Origin: Aporrectodea caliginosa
Lineage: Eukaryota; Annelida; Clitellata; Crassiclitellata; Lumbricidae
Assembly: GCA_020284085.1 (NCBI GenBank)
Contig: JACEVL010000338.1
Coordinates: 62,001-126,000, forward strand
DNA: 64,000 nt
Reading direction: 5' to 3'
Part shown: positions 21,108 through 32,078 of the stretch, piece by piece
Position numbering within the stretch: the stretch's first letter is position 1
How the letters are laid out: each line of letters begins with the position of its first letter
Position numbers and translations under genes: made by a program
Notes under the pieces: generated by a model
What the model was told of the DNA's origin: nothing
The model's input: the letters and a program-made list of their open reading frames with translations, nothing else
Databases searched by the model: none

Positions 21108-22123
21108 ACTAGATGTTTGCCCGTCCTAAGACGGTAGAGTTTAGGGTGCGCGGGCGAGCCACTTAAAATATATGACCGGCGGCCCGCAGACCCATACAGG
21201 GCAACAGACTATCGCGCAGGGCAAAGGTCATAGCACGCGACGGCTAAAAGTTGATAGCAGCGTAACCTACGGACTTCCATTACACGCAAATTTGAATCTC
21301 CCCGACTGTTTAAGCTTCATAGCAGCGCCACCTACCGACTTCCATTACATGCAAATTTGAATCTCCCCGACTGTTTAAGCTTCATAGCAGCGCCACCTAC
21401 CGACTTCCATTACATGCAAATTTGAATCGATGCGACGGTTTAAATTTAAATCTCGAACTCCCCTCCCCGCCTCTCTTCTGCGAACTGCGCTCTCTTTGAA
21501 ACGGCGACTGAGTTAATATACTGAGATACAAAGAAATCAATCTTGAGACCTCTAGCGTTGACTACTCGCTAACTGCGACCTCAACCAGTGAGTACTCGCT
21601 GGCTGCGCCAGTCTCGAGCGGCCCCTAGCGGTTTCGTTTTGACTCCAGCGACCTCTAGCAGTGAGTACTCGCTGGCTGCGCCAGTCTCGAGCGACCCCTA
21701 GCGGTTTCGTTTTGACTCCAGCGACCTCTAACAGTGAGTACTCGCTGGCTGCGCCAGTCTGGAGCGACCCCACGCAGTATTCGAACGTGCTTGCTTCTCC
21801 ACTGTCTTCCTCCTCCCTTCCTCCCTCCCTCCCTCTCCCCGTACTTTCCTGCCGTCCATCCCTGCCGTTCATACCTCCTTCCCTCCCTCCTATGTCCGTC
21901 CGTCCCTCCCTTAGTCCGTTTGGACGATCGTGTGTGGCTGACCCGTCGCTTCCCCTCCGCATCCCATAGACGTCTTAATAATAGCAAGCTATTATACAGA
22001 AGTCCATGCCCATCCCCTTATAGAAATGCAGAAGGACCCACACGTCATGATCTGGCGTTGCTATGACAACGTATATAATTATTGCGATGACGTGAATGAC
22101 GTAAGCCATATTGTCTCTGGCAA
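21108..22123. repeat. Insertion specific to flank copy 2, with two internal tandem repeats
   Basis: Copy 1 reads 'gttttatgaac' directly into 'aatgaagcg', whereas copy 2 has about 1 kb between them. Inside are about 2.5 units of a 72-bp repeat (21275-21440, each with 'ttccattacatgcaaatttg') and three units of a 73-bp repeat (21580-21765, each with 'gtgagtactcgctggctgcg'). The latter is followed by a pyrimidine-rich block. No frame looks coding. No target duplication or inverted termini were found, so insertion versus deletion from copy 1 is unresolved. Confidence 0.6.
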
Positions 22124-22468
22124 TGAAGGCGAAAATAGCATAACATGCAAACAGCGTAACACCACGCATCGACCGGGCACGCACGCAGTCAGCCAGTCAC
22201 GCAGGGACAGAGATTTCTGTGCGTTTATCATAATTAAGACAGACTTTAAAATACAGTGGAACTAACAAACCAGTTAATTTCATCTCTGTAGAATACGAGC
22301 CTAAGAAAATGAAAGCTAACTTTGGCAGAAAAACACAACAAGGCTCGGTTGTAATTAATTTTATGAAGCAAAATAATAGTTCAACAGAGCCGTGCTATGC
22401 TGCGTTTGTCTGTGTTTCGTATTAAGAGCTTTGCATGATTATGCCAAACCACTAAGGAGATGTATTTT

Positions 22469-22665
22469 TTTCTACATGACCTACTGCCCCCAATTAAAAC
22501 TGTAGTATATGCTCTACGTCCACGTAAACATGACAGAATTCTACCTGTTGCAGACAGTCTGGCACGCAAAACTTTTATTATTAGGATGATTTATTCGTGA
22601 TTATATACTTCATAATGTACACCAAAGTGCGGTTAGCAATTGGATCAATAAAGGCTATACTTACT
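22469..22665 (+). pseudogene. LINE 3' fragment inserted in flank copy 2
   Basis: It interrupts the sequence 'gatgtatttgttatttcg' that is continuous in copy 1. The insert encodes PPIKTVVYALRPRKHD, then SLARKTFIIRMIYS before a stop. This is the 'yxLRPRxHxfxLP...FixRmly' C-terminus seen also at 42420-42663 and 54811-55125. It ends 'ggatcaataaaggctatac' with a TTAC tail. Confidence 0.7.
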
Positions 22666-22782
22666 TACTTATTTGTTATTTCGTAAGCAGGCTTTCAGTC
22701 TTGCTTAGAGAGAAATTAATGTTCCATGCATGCGCGGTTTATAAAGAAATATTAAATCATGCCTACTGTTTCCTATTGCCCA

Positions 22783-23960
22783 CAGAGGCGGCGCCAGAGG
22801 GCTAGGGGGCTAAGCCCCGTCAACTGCGGCTCAGCCCCCAAAAGTGGGAAATCAGCAAATCACAGGGAGGAGGGGACAAAATCGAAGGTTTTTGGGCTTC
22901 TAGCCTATACCCAGGCAGCCGATCGAGTCGATCGATCGAGTCGATCGTAACACCCGGCCAAGTCGAGTCGATCGTAGTTTCCTCGACTCGACTCTGAAAT
23001 ATTTTACTGACTATTTCTTCACAACATGACAGACCTTATGATGTAATGACGTAATTCTGTGTAAACAACTACCGTATGAACCTAATATGAAGTTCACTGC
23101 AAATAATGAATCTCTTGGCGCTTTCTTATTAGTGGAAGTTATAGAGATACTTTCTTCCACAGTTTAACTATAATAGATAGATATTACACGTCCTCTACTG
23201 CCGTCTTATTTGTTGAGCTGGTACTAATTTATGTACTGTACGGTACGTACCGTAGGAGATTCCATTGTAGCCTTGCTGATCAAGTCGACAGATTTAGGGA
23301 GGCTTAATCCTTTCAAGTCAACCACAGGCAGACGCGATGTAATTATAATACCTGAACTGCTTCTTACCAGTTCAATTACAGCTGATGCTTTGTACATTAG
23401 ACACCAGAGCTATAGAAGTTATAACTGCAATTACAGTTGTTAATAGAACTGTTATAACCATTGACAGTTTGAGGAAGAGCGTGCAATTGAAATATACGAG
23501 TAATTTAGATACTGGATTTTAAGAATGCAACAGTCGTCAGCAATTTGGCCAAGAGACTACAGTCCAAGTCGACGAAGTCGATCGAGTCGATCGTCGTCCG
23601 GAGCCAAGTCGATCGAGTCGTCGAAAGGTCGGCGAGTCGACGAAGTCGATCGAGTGGATCGTCGTCCGAGCCAAGTCGATCGAGTCGTCGAAAGGTCGGC
23701 GAGTCGACGAAGTCGATCGAGTGGATCGTCGTCCGAGCCAAGTCGATCGAGTCGTCGAAAGTTCGTCGGTCGAGTCGACGAAGTCGATCGAGTGGATCGT
23801 CGTCCGAGCCAAGTCGATCGAGTCGTCGAAAGGTCGGCGAGTCGACGAAGTCGATCGAGTCGATCGTCGGCCTAGCTAAGTCGATCGTATACACTCGACT
23901 CGATCGACTGCGGGGTAATACTTTAGCCCACCCAAACCTGAAATCCTGGCGCTGGCACTG
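22783..23960. mobile_element. Non-autonomous hAT transposon with 8-bp target duplication
   Basis: The octamer ATTGCCCA occurs immediately left (22775-22782) and right (23961-23968). The left end 'cagaggcggcgccagagg' pairs imperfectly with the right end, whose complement begins 'cagtgccagcgccaggattt'. CAG termini plus an 8-bp duplication are the hAT hallmark. The element has no transposase; its right half is a GATC-rich minisatellite. Copy 1 of the flank lacks it, so it moved in after duplication. Confidence 0.8.
23560..23900. repeat. Minisatellite of ~66-bp units rich in GTCGA and GATCGA inside the hAT element
   Basis: About five units carry 'cgacgaagtcgatcgagt' followed by 'gtcgtccgagccaagtcgat'. 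The unit is itself composed of degenerate 'gtcgatcga' blocks that are nearly palindromic, so all six frames stay open and give spurious Arg/Ser-rich frames. Smaller traces of the same block occur at 22920-22990 near the left end. Confidence 0.85.
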
Positions 23961-24822
23961 ATTGCCCAAGAGTCAGTTTGACTATTTGCGATAGTCATGC
24001 ACTTTACATTTTCCTCCTCCCACCCTGCGCTATAAGACCTCAACATAACTTACCATACCATAATTATCTATGATATCTTACCTTACCGTGACTTACCCTA
24101 CCTTGTCTAACCACACTTCCCTTACCGGACTTTAACTTACGCTCCATGAACCTACCGATTCGAAATTGTAATTGTAATTACAACAATTTATACAGCATCG
24201 TAAGTAGCAAGCTACTTCTAGGATGCTTTATAAACACACTGTCAACAGTCGACGCAAATGCTCAGAGCTACGTAGCAAGTACATTTTAAACTGGTTTTAA
24301 AATCATAAAGGCTTTTGGCTTCTTGAATAGGTGAAGGAAGACTGCTACAGGCACGTTGACCAGCGACCCGAAACATTCAATCCCCTGTTTTAGTTTTAGT
24401 TAATGGCACGAATACTTTGATGATCGCAGCCGCTAATTATTGGCATCGTCCGATCAGGGCCTGATGTTGTCTACCACGTTGCGTGGTGCACAGTTGTTCA
24501 TACGTTTATGCACCAGGATGCAGAGTTTGACTTTGCCTCGCCTGCCAATTCTCATCTACTGAAGCTTATGCGAAAATTTCATGGTTTCAACCAAAGTAGA
24601 ATCGTGTACTCTTACTACTTATTATCAATTACTATATCCCACTGATATTCCACTTTAATCGTATCGCACTCGTAGAGTCAAAATTTCTATAGCGCTATTG
24701 TAAAAGTTAAGCGCAGGTACCAGCTTATTTACGAAGGCTTAGTCGTATCAGAGGGGTTGTCCAAAAAATCAATGTCCATTGTTGCGGTAGCTGCAATAAT
24801 AATCATGTTCTTTAGATAACGA

Positions 24823-24972
24823 CTACTTTTCTTGAGTCATCTTTTTGAGTAAACTGTTTTCCATGTTCTTCTTAAAGAAGCCATTCATTTCTCCGAGACA
24901 CTGGTTTCCACTTTTCTTCAAAGCCTTCATTTCCACGTCCTTAGTGAACTCATCTTCTGGCTCCTTAAGACA
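24823..24972 (-). CDS. Minus-strand passenger exon b, copy 2
   Basis: After 'ttactttcag' the minus strand reads CLKEPEDEFTKDVEMKALKK, continues SGNQCLGEMNGFFKKNMENS and ends KKMTQEK with a TAG. It is colinear with exon b of copy 1 (frameshifted) and copy 3 (42090-42257, intact). Conservation of the acceptor and of an open charged frame in two of three copies suggests a true terminal exon. The function is unknown. Confidence 0.4.
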   Translation of the reverse strand, partial: CLKEPEDEFTKDVEMKALKKSGNQCLGEMNGFFKKNMENSLLKKMTQEK

Positions 24973-25076
24973 CTGAAAGTAAAAAATCAAACCAAACTAC
25001 TTCAAGAATTTGTTAAAAGAATAAAGTCAGGAAATCTTAAATTTACTGAGAACCATTAAGAGTGCCATGTAAGGCA

Positions 25077-25172
25077 GGGAGGCACGAAGAAGCAGAAGAA
25101 GAAGAAGACGAAGAAGAAGAAGAAAAGAAGAAGAAGAAGAAGAAGAAGAAGAAGAAGAAAGAGAAAAATAAT
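25077..25172 (+). repeat. (GAA)n tract in flank copy 2
   Basis: Polypurine block that corresponds to the longer tract at 14405-14705, contracted about three-fold. Confidence 0.85.
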
Positions 25173-25336
25173 AAGAGTGCGAATTCCCAATAAAATGTAT
25201 CACACAAAGATGAAACCCACAAAAATCAAGAATGCCAATAGGAAAGAAGAAAATAGAATTAGACGAAGAGAAATATAAGAGGAGATAAAGAGATAAATAC
25301 TTATACGGCGAATACTTTAGGTTCCAGTAATCCGTG

Positions 25337-25467
25337 TTACTCAGTTTCTCTTCGCTTTCGTTCTCGTCCGAAGATCTGCAGCAGAAAAGAAGACGTCAAT
25401 CCATCCTCGTCTCCACCATTTCGTCGCTTTTGCATTCGAAGCAACAGGAAACTGGCACATAGGGTCA
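25337..25467 (-). CDS. Minus-strand passenger exon a, copy 2
   Basis: Same acceptor and start as copy 1 (VTLCASFLLL...), open to the TAA at 25337-25339. It is 9 bp shorter than copy 1, by an in-frame deletion that removes three residues before LLQIFGRER. The preserved frame despite an indel is the main reason to treat it as coding. No upstream exon of the gene was recognised in this flank. Confidence 0.4.
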
Positions 25468-25856
25468 CTGGAGCTTGTTCAAGAACTAGGAGACTAGATT
25501 TCGACAGTGGTAGAAGCGCCTCTCAGTTTCCGTTTAAATTGAAAACTCCGTGTCTGTTTGGAGCTTCGGGGAATTGGAACGCCCAGGAAATCGATGGCAT
25601 CCAGTGGCGGTGTTACAGCAGGGCAAGCCAGGACAAACGCCCTGGTGAAAAAGCTTTTGCCCTGGTCGTTACCCGTCATAAGGTTGCCAGAATGTTTGCC
25701 CTGCTTGCCATAAGCTAAGTAACCAGCGGACCTATACTGGTTACTTGCATGACTGCCCTGGCTATGCCGTGGTCGCCAAAAAGTGTGACAGTTCCTCGGT
25801 CCAGTTAACTGAAAACAGCCAATTTTATTAGTGTGTTTGAGTTTGTTGACAAAATG

Positions 25857-25877
25857 ATGATGATGATGATGATGATG

Positions 25878-25911
<34 letters not shown>

Positions 25912-25968
25912 GTTTCTTAGAGCCTGAGGGATCATATTTACCTCGGGCGAAAAAAAAAAAAAAAAAAA

Positions 25969-26018
<50 letters not shown>

Positions 26019-26036
26019 TAATAATAATAATAATAA
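25857..26036 (+). repeat. (GAT)n/(AAT)n tracts around a LINE 3' tail
   Basis: Two AAT tracts flank 'agtttcttagagcctgaggg', 'acctcgggcg' and an A-run. This phrase is the 3' end of the REL-endonuclease-type LINE family; only the last ~45 bases are present. Confidence 0.75.
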
Positions 26037-26306
26037 CACTGAATAAGGCTAAAGGCTTTAGGATTTCAAAAATCTAACAGCGAAACTAACATTTTGAACG
26101 ACCATTGTGAAACTGAACCTGTCACCAATTATAACAATAATTATGACTAGAAACTGACGTGCCTATTCACGTTTCATAACAAGCAATTTGTGACCATTCG
26201 CTTTTGAAAGTGTGAACGGAAGAGACAATTATCCACTTCCACGTAAACGTTTTTTATGGTCAAACCTCGTCAATGTTGGCCATAGTCTGGATTGTACCAC
26301 AGGCTC

Positions 26307-26494
26307 CAGCGGCGTAACGAAGGGTTTCAGCGCCCGGAAGCAAGGGTTGATGAATGCGCCCCCTTTTTATTTTATTGTTGACTTTTAATCGTTCTAGTCA
26401 TAGTACTGTGTACCACTGATTGCTAATTTTGCGCCCCTCTGGTGCTGCGCCCGGGGGCGTCTGCCCCTCTCTGCCCCCCTTCGTTACACCACTG
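26307..26494. mobile_element. hAT-like MITE with CAGCGGCGTAACG termini (flank copy 2)
   Basis: Orthologous to the element at 16553-16739. Its right end has the expected CACTG terminus, followed by 'accacagc', while the left flank has 'accacagg'. Non-coding. Confidence 0.6.
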
Positions 26495-26731
26495 ACCACA
26501 GCTGCATGAAGGAACAGTAGAGTTTATTGCTTTTCCTGACAATGATATAAATCAATTTAATACACGTCTACTTTTTCTATCATTGTTCAATTGTAGGCCT
26601 ACTCCTGGTGTTAAAGTACACTCTACATTGAGCGAAAAGGAAAGCAAATTGTCAGTGTTGCTCAGAGTAAACTGGTTTTGCTTTCAAACAATAAAAAAGA
26701 GTGGAGCATCACAGATGAACGTGTTGGAAAG

Positions 26732-28341
26732 ATGGAGACTTCTGCTGCAGCAACCAGGTTCAGGGCATTGGTCTGTTGCTTAGTCGTAATTCGTTATTTC
26801 ATGAATGATGTGCTGGAATTATGATAAAAATCTTAAGGCTAACAACTGTCCGGAGGGGTGTAAGTGTGATAAAGACTCGCAAACGGTAAGCTGTTACAAT
26901 GCCGGTTTACAGGAAGTTCCTAAGGACATCTCCCCCGACACTCGGCTTAATCCTGAACGGAAATGCATTGGGAAAATTGAATGACTTTAGGAATCGATTT
27001 TCGCACAACTGTCCTAAGAAGTGTACGTGTGATAAAGAGTCGCAAACGGTAAACTGCACCAATTTATTCAAAGAAGTCCAGAAAGACATCTCTCCCGACA
27101 CTCGCAGCTTAATTCTGGATGGAAGCATATTAGAGAAGTACTCATTCAAACATCTGCTTAAATTAAGAAATCTAAGTTTGAGACGCTGTCGGTTTGATGA
27201 CATAGCTGGACATGTATGTTCTTCACTTACTCCTCGAGAAAACCAATTCTGGATGTCCAACTTTGATGAGTGTGGTAAGTTTCTCGAGAAAGTGCGCAAT
27301 TCAGAATGTTCGGACTTGATATTGACAGGAAGGAAACACACTAACAGAAAGATTAATAAACTGGCCAAACTAGAGAACCTTTCCTCTGCAAATCCTAATT
27401 TGAGGGTACTTCGCGCAGGAATACTCCCTCCATCTTTGATGATGTTAGATTTAAGTGAAAATTATTTCAAGAATTTTTTTCACGAGGAAGATTTAAATCT
27501 AAAGGAGTTAAGACTAGGAAAGAATGCACTTCAGAAACTGGAAAACAATAGCTTTCTACATTTGAGGACTCTGGAACATATAGATCTATCTTATAATCCA
27601 CTTTCTGAAGTTGAGCCTCACGCTTTCAGTTCGAATTCCTTGAAAATAATTAATCTACATCAGACAAATTTTCGTCTTGATGATAAAAACTGGAACCTTT
27701 TTCAGCAGGCTCCGAATATAGAACGAATAGATATGAGCTTGTGCAGAATCGCAGACGGGAATTTGACGAGGGCTGCTTTCCACGATCTTCGAAATCTCAC
27801 GGATCTCGATTTGTCCGGAACAGAAATTAGTTCTCTTTCACAAATGTTTGCTAACCTTCCTAATTTAGCGCGACTCCAACTCAGTGGAAATCGAATGTCG
27901 ACTCTTAACAGGTCAGATTTCGCCGGCATTGCAGAATCACTGCGTGAACTAACTGTATCCTCTGGTAGACTTTCGACAATCACTTTCGAGTCTCTTCCGT
28001 TGAAAGTCTGGAAGAATTTGAGGCTGGTAGATTTCTCAGACAATCCATTTATTTGCGATTGTAATTTTATTTGGCTGCGTCGTTGGTTGAAGAGAGCGAA
28101 AGCCTCCAAGGTTGAGGTCAGAGGATGGGACAAGTATTACTGCCAGACATCTAAGGGTCAAGTGAACATGTTCCAACTTGACAGTCCTTCCCACTCTGAC
28201 TGTTTCCAGGATCCATTGTTCGAAGATGCATGCCTCGTTATTGTATTTCTGGTGACATCTTTGATCTGGATCTCGGGATCAACGGCATCTGCTCTACATC
28301 GATTTCGATGGCATCTCAGATACTGGTACTTTATGAAAACG
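26732..28341 (+). pseudogene. TLR-E, LRR/transmembrane exon with a disrupted N-terminus
   Basis: The ATG at 26732 encodes the same signal peptide as TLR-D (METSAAATRFRALVCC) but stops at 26822. A first LRRNT follows in another frame (NCPEGCKCDKDSQTV), then a 2-bp deletion shifts to the third frame. There a second LRRNT (NCPKKCTCDKESQTV) and the rest of the receptor stay open to WYFMKT at 28341. Compared with TLR-D, about 165 bp from another paralogue seem inserted before the codons for ND(L/F)RN. The remaining LRRs, LRRCT and transmembrane helix are intact. Expression of a protein would need a start at 26899 without a signal peptide, so I call it a pseudogene. Confidence 0.75.
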
Positions 28342-28658
28342 GTAAGTGCACTCAAGAAGTAGCCTACGTTTTTTGATAATAATGTGCATGAAGCGCCAGA
28401 GTGATATTTGAGCTTCACGGAGATAATAATTCGCTAATAACTAGAAAATATTGGAACTGAAAATTAACGAATAATCATGTCGATGGGTACAAAAGTTCAG
28501 ACGCAACAGGTCTCGTGAAATCTTCCAAAGATTTGCCAGCAAACGTGTTTCGCTAGCCTTCAAAGTAGATGCGCAAAATAAGCAAAAATTAAAGAATTAA
28601 GTAATCATTGCGATGTCACTTCGAAAGATATAGCTGTAAAGATTGCTATAGCTTACAG

Positions 28659-29213
28659 ATGATTCACAAATTATTACAGGAAAGTGCTAAGAAAAGAGCA
28701 GAAAGGTGTAAGGACGAAGAAGAGCTGGATACCTTCCCTTATGACGCTTTCGTTGGATACAGTCGCAGCGATTCCAGTTGGGTCATTACTCAACTTCTTC
28801 CTCGCCTCGAACAGGAATACAATCTGCGTCTGTGCATCCACGAAAGAGACTGGCTTCCCGGTCGAGACATCGCTGAAAACATCCTGGACAGCATCGACAG
28901 CAGTCGTAAGACTTTGTTGATTGTGTCGAACGCCTTCGCCTTGTCTCCGTGGTGTCACTTTGAGCTGACGATGGCACAGACGAGACTGATGGAAGAGGAT
29001 CGTGACAGTCTCGTTCTGATTCTGTTGGAAGAGATCGCCGACTGTAATCTGACGCCAAGACTCGGGATTCAGATGCAGCGACGGACGTACATCGAATGGA
29101 CGAAAGAGAGCAACGTCGGTCAACAACTGTTCTGGGCAAATCTCAAACACACCCTCACCAAACCATCCGACAGTCTAATGAACGCCGCATTCTCAACGCA
29201 TCTCCCCAATTAA
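28659..29213 (+). CDS. TLR-E exon 2: TIR domain and stop
   Basis: An intact 185-codon TIR exon: MIHKLLQESAKKRAERC, box 1 YDAFVGYSRSDSSW, box 2 HERDWLPG, box 3 LFWANL, ending STHLPN. Its first part (CKDEEELDTFPYDAF) is closer to TLR-A than to TLR-D, although the upstream LRR exon is closer to TLR-D, so the locus is mosaic. The frame is sound even though the LRR exon is damaged. It could still serve a transcript that uses another upstream LRR exon. Confidence 0.85.
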   Translation: MIHKLLQESAKKRAERCKDEEELDTFPYDAFVGYSRSDSSWVITQLLPRLEQEYNLRLCIHERDWLPGRDIAENILDSIDSSRKTLLIVSNAFALSPWCHFELTMAQTRLMEEDRDSLVLILLEEIADCNLTPRLGIQMQRRTYIEWTKESNVGQQLFWANLKHTLTKPSDSLMNAAFSTHLPN

Positions 29214-29229
29214 ATACCGAGGAAGACAA

Positions 29230-31652
29230 TAAATTTATTCAAGACAATTTAAATAAATAGCATTTAGACGAATAGACGCAATGAATACATTCAAGAGAGA
29301 TCTGGAAGTGAGCAGAATTTGGCGTTTGATCGCATGCGAAGAATGACCACTTTTTATATGAGACGCTTATTTTTGTTACAAAAATCATTGCATACTCAAG
29401 AGTCATTAATTCTTCGTTGCTTTTTTGCTCTGTTGAATTTATTTGTTCATATATTCACTATTTCTTTCAGGAAAACATTGTTTGTATTCATGTCATAGGT
29501 TTAAGAATTTTAACATAATAATGAAAGTAAGATCTAAAATAATACGATTACCCTAGTACGATTTTTAACGGGAACGTATTTATGCCGCGTGTACCCTTTC
29601 AACTTCAAAACAATGTGACTTCGAACGCTGTATTGTGACGTGGTTGGGATTGGCTATAATTTGGAGAAGATTGGTAACAATTGCTCTTTATGTGTCATCA
29701 ATTGTTTTAATAGTTTTAATTATCTGTAATTTTAGCTAAGGTCTATTTTCATCTCGTATAGTTTGAGTACAATTATCTGTGGGACATGCATGTGCGTGCA
29801 GCGATTACTTAATTGCATCCAGCATGAAGCAGCGTAGATAAATAGGCTATAATATGGCGGCCCTGTTATATTGTGGAACAGCCTATTGAGCTGACCCCAG
29901 GGCAGACAGATTTGAAATGTTAGCGACATATCTTTCTTTGCCTCGGCATATGAGAGCATTCCTCACCTCGAAGCCTGATCATGCCACCGACAGTGTCTGA
30001 TCTGATCTAATGACTTCCATAGCGCCGTTGTCATAATGTACAAGTCATCAACCGATGTATATGTACGCTTCAACTGAAACCTTAATCTAAGTCAATATCC
30101 GTTAGAGAAGAAGAAGAACAGTCCTTGCTAGCCCTGAGGCAGCCGTGGGTATGAAGTGTTCATTTTCGTAGCCTCGGAGGGCGGGTGGCCAGTCTTATTC
30201 ATCGCCATCTCATATTCTCACCGACAGTGTACGGTCAGTATCCTCATTATGACTGAGTTGGCCACAGGACGCAGATCTTGCAGAAATCTCGAAATAATTT
30301 TCTGTTGAAAAGTCAGGTAAAAATGCGATAGCCTAAGTCAGCGAAACGAGATTAGAGGTTGAGTAAACTGAAACAGGAGCCATCTTACTTTAGTTGTTAA
30401 TGATACAAGAGTGATAACGGAACGCACGGAAGTGGTAATTGAATCCCGATGCTTGAGACCAGACAACGAGAACACCTGGGGCTCAGCTCTGTTCTATTAC
30501 GAGCCACAGCAAGAACGAGAGAATCCGTTGAACGACTGCAATAATTATTTGCTTGCATCAGGTATGAGCAACGAGCTGAGCTGAGCTGAGATTCGACTAA
30601 AACGTTTTATGAACTATAACACAGGCTTTAAAATGACAATGGACCTAACAAACCAATTAACATTATCTCTGGACCTAACAAACCAATTAATATAGGCTCT
30701 GTTGAATACGAGCCTAAGAAAACGAAAGCTAACTTTGGCAGAAAAAGACAACAAGGCTCTGTTAAACTTTTGATTCATAGGTTACAATGTTACATGATTG
30801 TCTGTAATTTATTAAGCAAATTTTTCAACAGAACCGTGTTGCGTTGTGCTGTATTGAGCTTTGCATTATTTGGCCAGACGCAAAGGAGGTGTGGTTGTTA
30901 TCTCCAAGGCAGGCTTTCAGTCTATGTTTAGACATAAATTAATGTTCTTTGCATGGGCAGTTTATAAAGAAATTCCGTCTATATAGCATTAAATCAGTCT
31001 ACTGCTTCCTTTGGTCCAAGCGCCAGTGTGACCATTTGAGATAGTCATGCACTTTACCTTTTCCTCCTCCCACCCTACGTTATAAAACCTCAACATAGCT
31101 AAATTAATGTTACATACTATATCTATGATATCTTACCTTACCGTCAATTACCCTAACTTGTCTTACCTCAATTTCCTTACCGGACTTTAACTTACGTTCC
31201 GTGAACCTACTCAGATTAACATTATTGTCATTCTAATTACGACTATTTGTATATCATCGTTAGTGGCAGGATACTTCTAGGATGTTTTACACTGTTAAGT
31301 GTCGGAGCAAATGCTCAGAGTTGTGTAGTAAGTACATTTTAAAGAGCTTAAACATAAAGGCTTTTGGTTTCCTGAAGTTGCAGAGAAACTGTTCCAGGCA
31401 GGTGGTCCAGCGACCCGAAAGGCCAGATCATCAGTTTTAGTTTTAGTATCTGGTACAAAATACATCAGTGGACTTTGATGATCGAAGCCGCGACCTGTTA
31501 GAATCGTCCAATAGCGGCCTGATCTTGTCTGCCAGGTATCGTGGTCCGCAGTTGTTAAGACTTTTATGCACCAGGATGCACAGTTTAAAATTGACTCGCC
31601 CGCATATTCTCAGCGACTGAGGTTTGTGTGAAACTTATATGGTTCAACCACA
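29230..31652 (+). repeat. Duplicated 3' flank of the TLR unit, copy 3 (left part)
   Basis: More diverged version of 11690-13927 and 19890-24596. It contains no gene. A local 30-bp duplication ('ggacctaacaaaccaatta' twice) is seen near 30643-30700. The block is cut by the fold-back insertion at 31662 and resumes at 40489. Confidence 0.7.
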
Positions 31653-31708
31653 GTAGAATCGGTTCTAGGACTGTTCATCAAAGGACGATTCATCAAGGGA
31701 CTATTCAC

Positions 31709-32078
31709 ACTTAATGTTCTCTGTCTTGGCAGTGCCTTGTTGTTTTTATGTTCTCATGACGGTGCTTAGTTTGTTAGCATTTGATTTTTGGTTCTTTCTG
31801 TTTTTGTTTTGTTTCTTTGATTTAGTTGAGTAGGGATGGAATTCCCCTGCCGTCCATTTAGTTCTCAAAAATAACTTGCAAGTTTTGCTATATAGTTAAT
31901 GCAATTAGGCCCCTATTCAGCGGGACTTGTCCCTTCAGGTGTGCCCTTTGCTCCCTCATACTTCTGATAAACTTCTGTAATAATTTGCACTATGTTTGTG
32001 AAACTGTATACACTGTAATTTCATGCTATTAACTTCGTTTTGTTCTGGGAACAATAAATTGATTTGATTGATCACGGA
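31709..32078 (+). pseudogene. LINE 3' UTR fragment with TTGATTGA tail
   Basis: Sequence between two pieces of the fold-back arm. It includes 'gcgggacttgtcccttcag' and ends 'gaacaataaattgatttgat', the polyadenylation-like end with short tetranucleotide tail of a CR1/L2-type LINE. No coding part remains. Confidence 0.55.

Larger units (their letters stand above)
19890..26520 (+). repeat. Duplicated 3' flank of the TLR unit, copy 2
   Basis: Aligns with 11690-16765. It is longer because it carries three insertions missing from copy 1: 21108-22123, 22469-22665 and the hAT element 22783-23960. The first part (19890-21107) has no gene. The passenger exons, GAA block, AAT tracts and hAT-like MITE are all retained. 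Confidence 0.8.

Noticed and set aside
23505..23960. CRISPR array or bacterial repeat
   Set aside because: The repeats are contiguous without unique spacers and the context is clearly animal DNA.
23505..23969. Arg/Ser-rich frames in all directions
   Set aside because: They come from the nearly palindromic GTCGA minisatellite inside a non-autonomous hAT element.
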